Positions 6,476-7,500 of a DNA stretch of 7,500 nt are shown here, in pieces. The notes below the pieces were generated by a model. That model was not told the origin of the DNA. It searched no databases and saw only the letters and a list, made by a program, of their open reading frames with translations. Position 1 is the first letter of the stretch. The number at the start of each line of letters is the position of its first letter. A program made the translations under genes and the position numbers. This DNA is from an uncultured Campylobacter sp. (GTDB lineage: Bacteria; Campylobacterota; Campylobacteria; Campylobacterales; Campylobacteraceae), in the NCBI GenBank assembly GCA_949294425.1, contig CASFHJ010000043.1:1-7500 (forward strand), given 5' to 3'.

Positions 6476-6945
6476 AAAAGATCTTTACATAAGTTCTCAT
6501 CTAGGCAATCAAAGGATAAATTTTTAACATCATATTCAAAGTCTATATACTTAGTGGAGCTTAAAAAAAATCTATATCTTGTATCAGAAAGCTTCATCCA
6601 GCCTTTTTTACTAGAATAAATAGGGCTTGGAAGTAAACTAATAAAACAAGAATTATTCTCATTTTCATAAGAGGATTCTTTGCTAGAAGGGCAGTAAAAA
6701 AGTTTTTGATTTTCCAAATTTGCTAAAGCCTTGTCTAAGACTTGCATTTTTTGTTTTATATTTTTTATTATCATTTCATTTTCTGCGTAAGCTATAGCAC
6801 TTCTTATGCTTGTGTAATCAGCCTTTAGCATTAGCATTTTTGCTTCTGTTTTTGAACTTGAAAAATAAGGTAAAGAAATACCGGCAAGAACACCTATAAT
6901 AAGGATCACAAAAACAAGCTCTATAAGCGAGAATGCTTTTTTCAT
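6472..6945 (-). CDS. Type IV pilin-like (pseudopilin) protein, probably of the DNA uptake/type II secretion-like system
   Basis: This 157-residue protein starts with a class III (prepilin) signal: MKKA, then FSLIELVFVILIIGVLAG. The peptidase would cut between A4 and F5, leaving a mature N-terminal phenylalanine with the conserved glutamate at mature position 5 (residue 9). The -1 residue is alanine instead of the usual glycine. After the hydrophobic helix (about 5-24) comes an amphipathic helix (about 33-60) and a small C-terminal domain with four cysteines (C85, C100, C147, C153), possibly two disulfides. Campylobacter has no type IV pili but uses pilin-like proteins in the Cts transformation machinery, so a role in natural competence is the best inference; the gene is unnamed here. 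Its ATG at 6945 overlaps the upstream stop as ATGA, with AAGG seven bases upstream, and its own stop overlaps priA. The same order ahead of priA occurs in C. jejuni as far as I remember. Confidence 0.82.
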   Translation of the reverse strand: MKKAFSLIELVFVILIIGVLAGISLPYFSSSKTEAKMLMLKADYTSIRSAIAYAENEMIIKNIKQKMQVLDKALANLENQKLFYCPSSKESSYENENNSCFISLLPSPIYSSKKGWMKLSDTRYRFFLSSTKYIDFEYDVKNLSFDCLDENLCKDLL

Positions 6946-7190
6946 GTATTTACCTTGGGTAATTCCTCATTTATGGTTTTTACTAATTTTTTAATCTCTT
7001 TTTGAAGTATATAATTTTCATAACTTTTTTTTACGAAGGCATCAACAAAATGTTTTAATTCTATCTTTTTGCTGCCACCAGATAAAAGATCTATATCAGT
7101 TTCTAAATAATTAGCGAAATCTCCTCCGCATTTTACTATAAAATCCTTGGCAGAGACATTGATTATAACCTGTTTAATCTCACTTGCCAA
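6942..7190 (-). CDS. Small protein, possibly ZapA-like (FtsZ-associated)
   Basis: I do not recognise this 82-residue protein with certainty. It starts with a short beta-like stretch KQVIINVSAKDFIVKCGG (6-23), followed by a helix and then a long charged, probably coiled-coil helix (about 46-75, HFVDAFVKKSYENYILQKEI). That arrangement, with an I/V-x-I-x-V strand and a basic residue before F-x-V-x-C, resembles ZapA, which bundles FtsZ at the division site, although usual ZapA proteins are about 100 residues. The partner upstream is a ZapB-like coiled coil, which strengthens the idea. The start is TTG at 7190 with AGAGG six bases upstream; no ATG or GTG is available nearby in frame. It overlaps the upstream gene by 11 bases and the pseudopilin by four (ATGA). 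The coding region is convincing; the function is inference. Confidence 0.8.
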   Translation of the reverse strand: MASEIKQVIINVSAKDFIVKCGGDFANYLETDIDLLSGGSKKIELKHFVDAFVKKSYENYILQKEIKKLVKTINEELPKVNT

Positions 7191-7407
7191 GCACAGCCTC
7201 TATCTTTCTAGTTATATCCTCGCTTACTAAATTCTTGCTTCTAAGTGCTTCTTCTAAGCGAGAAATTTCATTTCCTCTAGCCTCATTTTGAGCCCTAACA
7301 CTTACTAGCTCATTTCTTAAATTTTCATTAGCCTCGCAAAGCTCGTTATATCTTTCTAAAAGCTCATTTACTTTATCTGTGAGTGTATTTATGATTTTAT
7401 CATCCAT
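7180..7407 (-). CDS. Small coiled-coil protein, possibly ZapB-like
   Basis: This is a 75-residue, highly charged protein predicted by eye to be one long coiled coil. Residues about 5-60 show heptads of L/I/V (LTDKVNELLERYNEL, NLRNELV, ISRLEEALRS), followed by a short C-terminal helix ITRKIEAVLGK. It has no signal peptide or membrane segment. Size, coiled-coil nature and the RKIEAVLGK-type tail resemble ZapB and the related short coiled-coil proteins encoded next to zapA in many proteobacteria. The neighbour downstream here has a ZapA-like look. Coiled coils resemble each other by composition, so this naming is tentative. The ATG at 7407 has AAAGGG ten bases upstream, rather far. It is the first gene of the four-gene operon ending in priA and overlaps the next gene by 11 bases. 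Confidence 0.78.
   Translation of the reverse strand: MDDKIINTLTDKVNELLERYNELCEANENLRNELVSVRAQNEARGNEISRLEEALRSKNLVSEDITRKIEAVLGK
7197..7201 (-). promoter_or_regulatory. Shine-Dalgarno site fixing a TTG start
   Basis: On the minus strand AGAGG lies six bases before the TTG at 7190, inside the last codons of the upstream coiled-coil gene. It supports TTG as the real start of the ZapA-like protein, since the next methionine options are far inside the frame. Confidence 0.6.
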
Positions 7408-7450
7408 AGAAAACCGACCCTTTGTATTATTTGTGAAAAATTTAGCTAGA

Positions 7451-7456
7451 ATTATA
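7451..7456 (-). promoter_or_regulatory. -10 box of the coiled-coil/ZapA-like/pseudopilin/priA operon
   Basis: On the minus strand a perfect TATAAT follows TTTTTTTGC, an extended -10 behind a T run, the typical Campylobacter sigma-70 form. Transcription would start near 7444, leaving about 36 bases of leader before the ATG at 7407. No other promoter of this quality is visible before priA, so all four genes are probably one transcript. Confidence 0.75.
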
Positions 7457-7500
7457 GCAAAAAAAGCTTAAAATTTTAAGGTATTATTAACCCATTTTCT
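7457..7500. other. Intergenic region at window edge
   Basis: These 44 AT-rich bases contain no gene that I can support. The T run supporting the operon promoter lies at 7459-7465. A gene on the plus strand could begin beyond the window edge, because the region is upstream of a minus-strand operon. Confidence 0.4.

Noticed and set aside
7466..7500. Plus-strand promoter for a divergent gene beyond the window (TAAAAT near 7469)
   Set aside because: AT-rich hexamers are expected here by chance, and the gene it would serve is outside the window.

Overview
This window looks like chromosomal DNA of a Campylobacter species (Campylobacterota). It is very AT-rich, almost wholly coding and full of A/T runs. 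Its promoters are Campylobacter-type: TATAAT boxes behind T-rich sequence, with no obvious -35. The gene content fits too: the flagellar kinase FlgS preceded by a DUF234-like gene and divergent from a class V aminotransferase, and a pseudopilin gene joined to priA. From memory (unchecked), C. jejuni NCTC 11168 has similar small clusters but in separate places, so I suspect a relative rather than C. jejuni itself. I see no rRNA, tRNA, CRISPR, insertion sequence or prophage gene.

Layout. Positions 1-734 (+) hold the 3' part of azlC and all of azlD, which encode a branched-chain amino acid exporter. Positions 731-2603 (-) hold a two-gene operon: a stand-alone PD-(D/E)XK nuclease-fold protein of DUF234 type, then flgS. 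Positions 2680-3948 (+) hold a divergent class V aminotransferase with a cysteine-desulfurase-like active-site loop. Positions 3945-4571 (-) hold nth (endonuclease III) with its own promoter. Positions 4628-7407 (-) hold a tightly coupled four-gene operon: a ZapB-like coiled-coil protein, a ZapA-like small protein started at TTG, a type IV pilin-like protein, and the replication restart helicase PriA. A clear TATAAT promoter lies just upstream, at 7451-7456.

The genes fall into independent modules: amino acid export, flagellar gene control, PLP/sulfur chemistry, base excision repair, and a cell-division/pseudopilin/replication-restart operon. Packing is extreme. Both convergent gene pairs overlap at their stop codons (731-734 and 3945-3948), and three of the four operon genes at the right overlap the next by 4-11 bases. 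There is no room for ordinary intrinsic terminators, and I found none.

The points most worth a second look are the ZapB/ZapA-like pair in front of the pseudopilin and priA, the nuclease-fold gene translationally linked to flgS with an ATA codon where a start is expected, and the SufS-like cysteine in the aminotransferase. I do not see a wholly new system; most of the window is conserved housekeeping and accessory metabolism.
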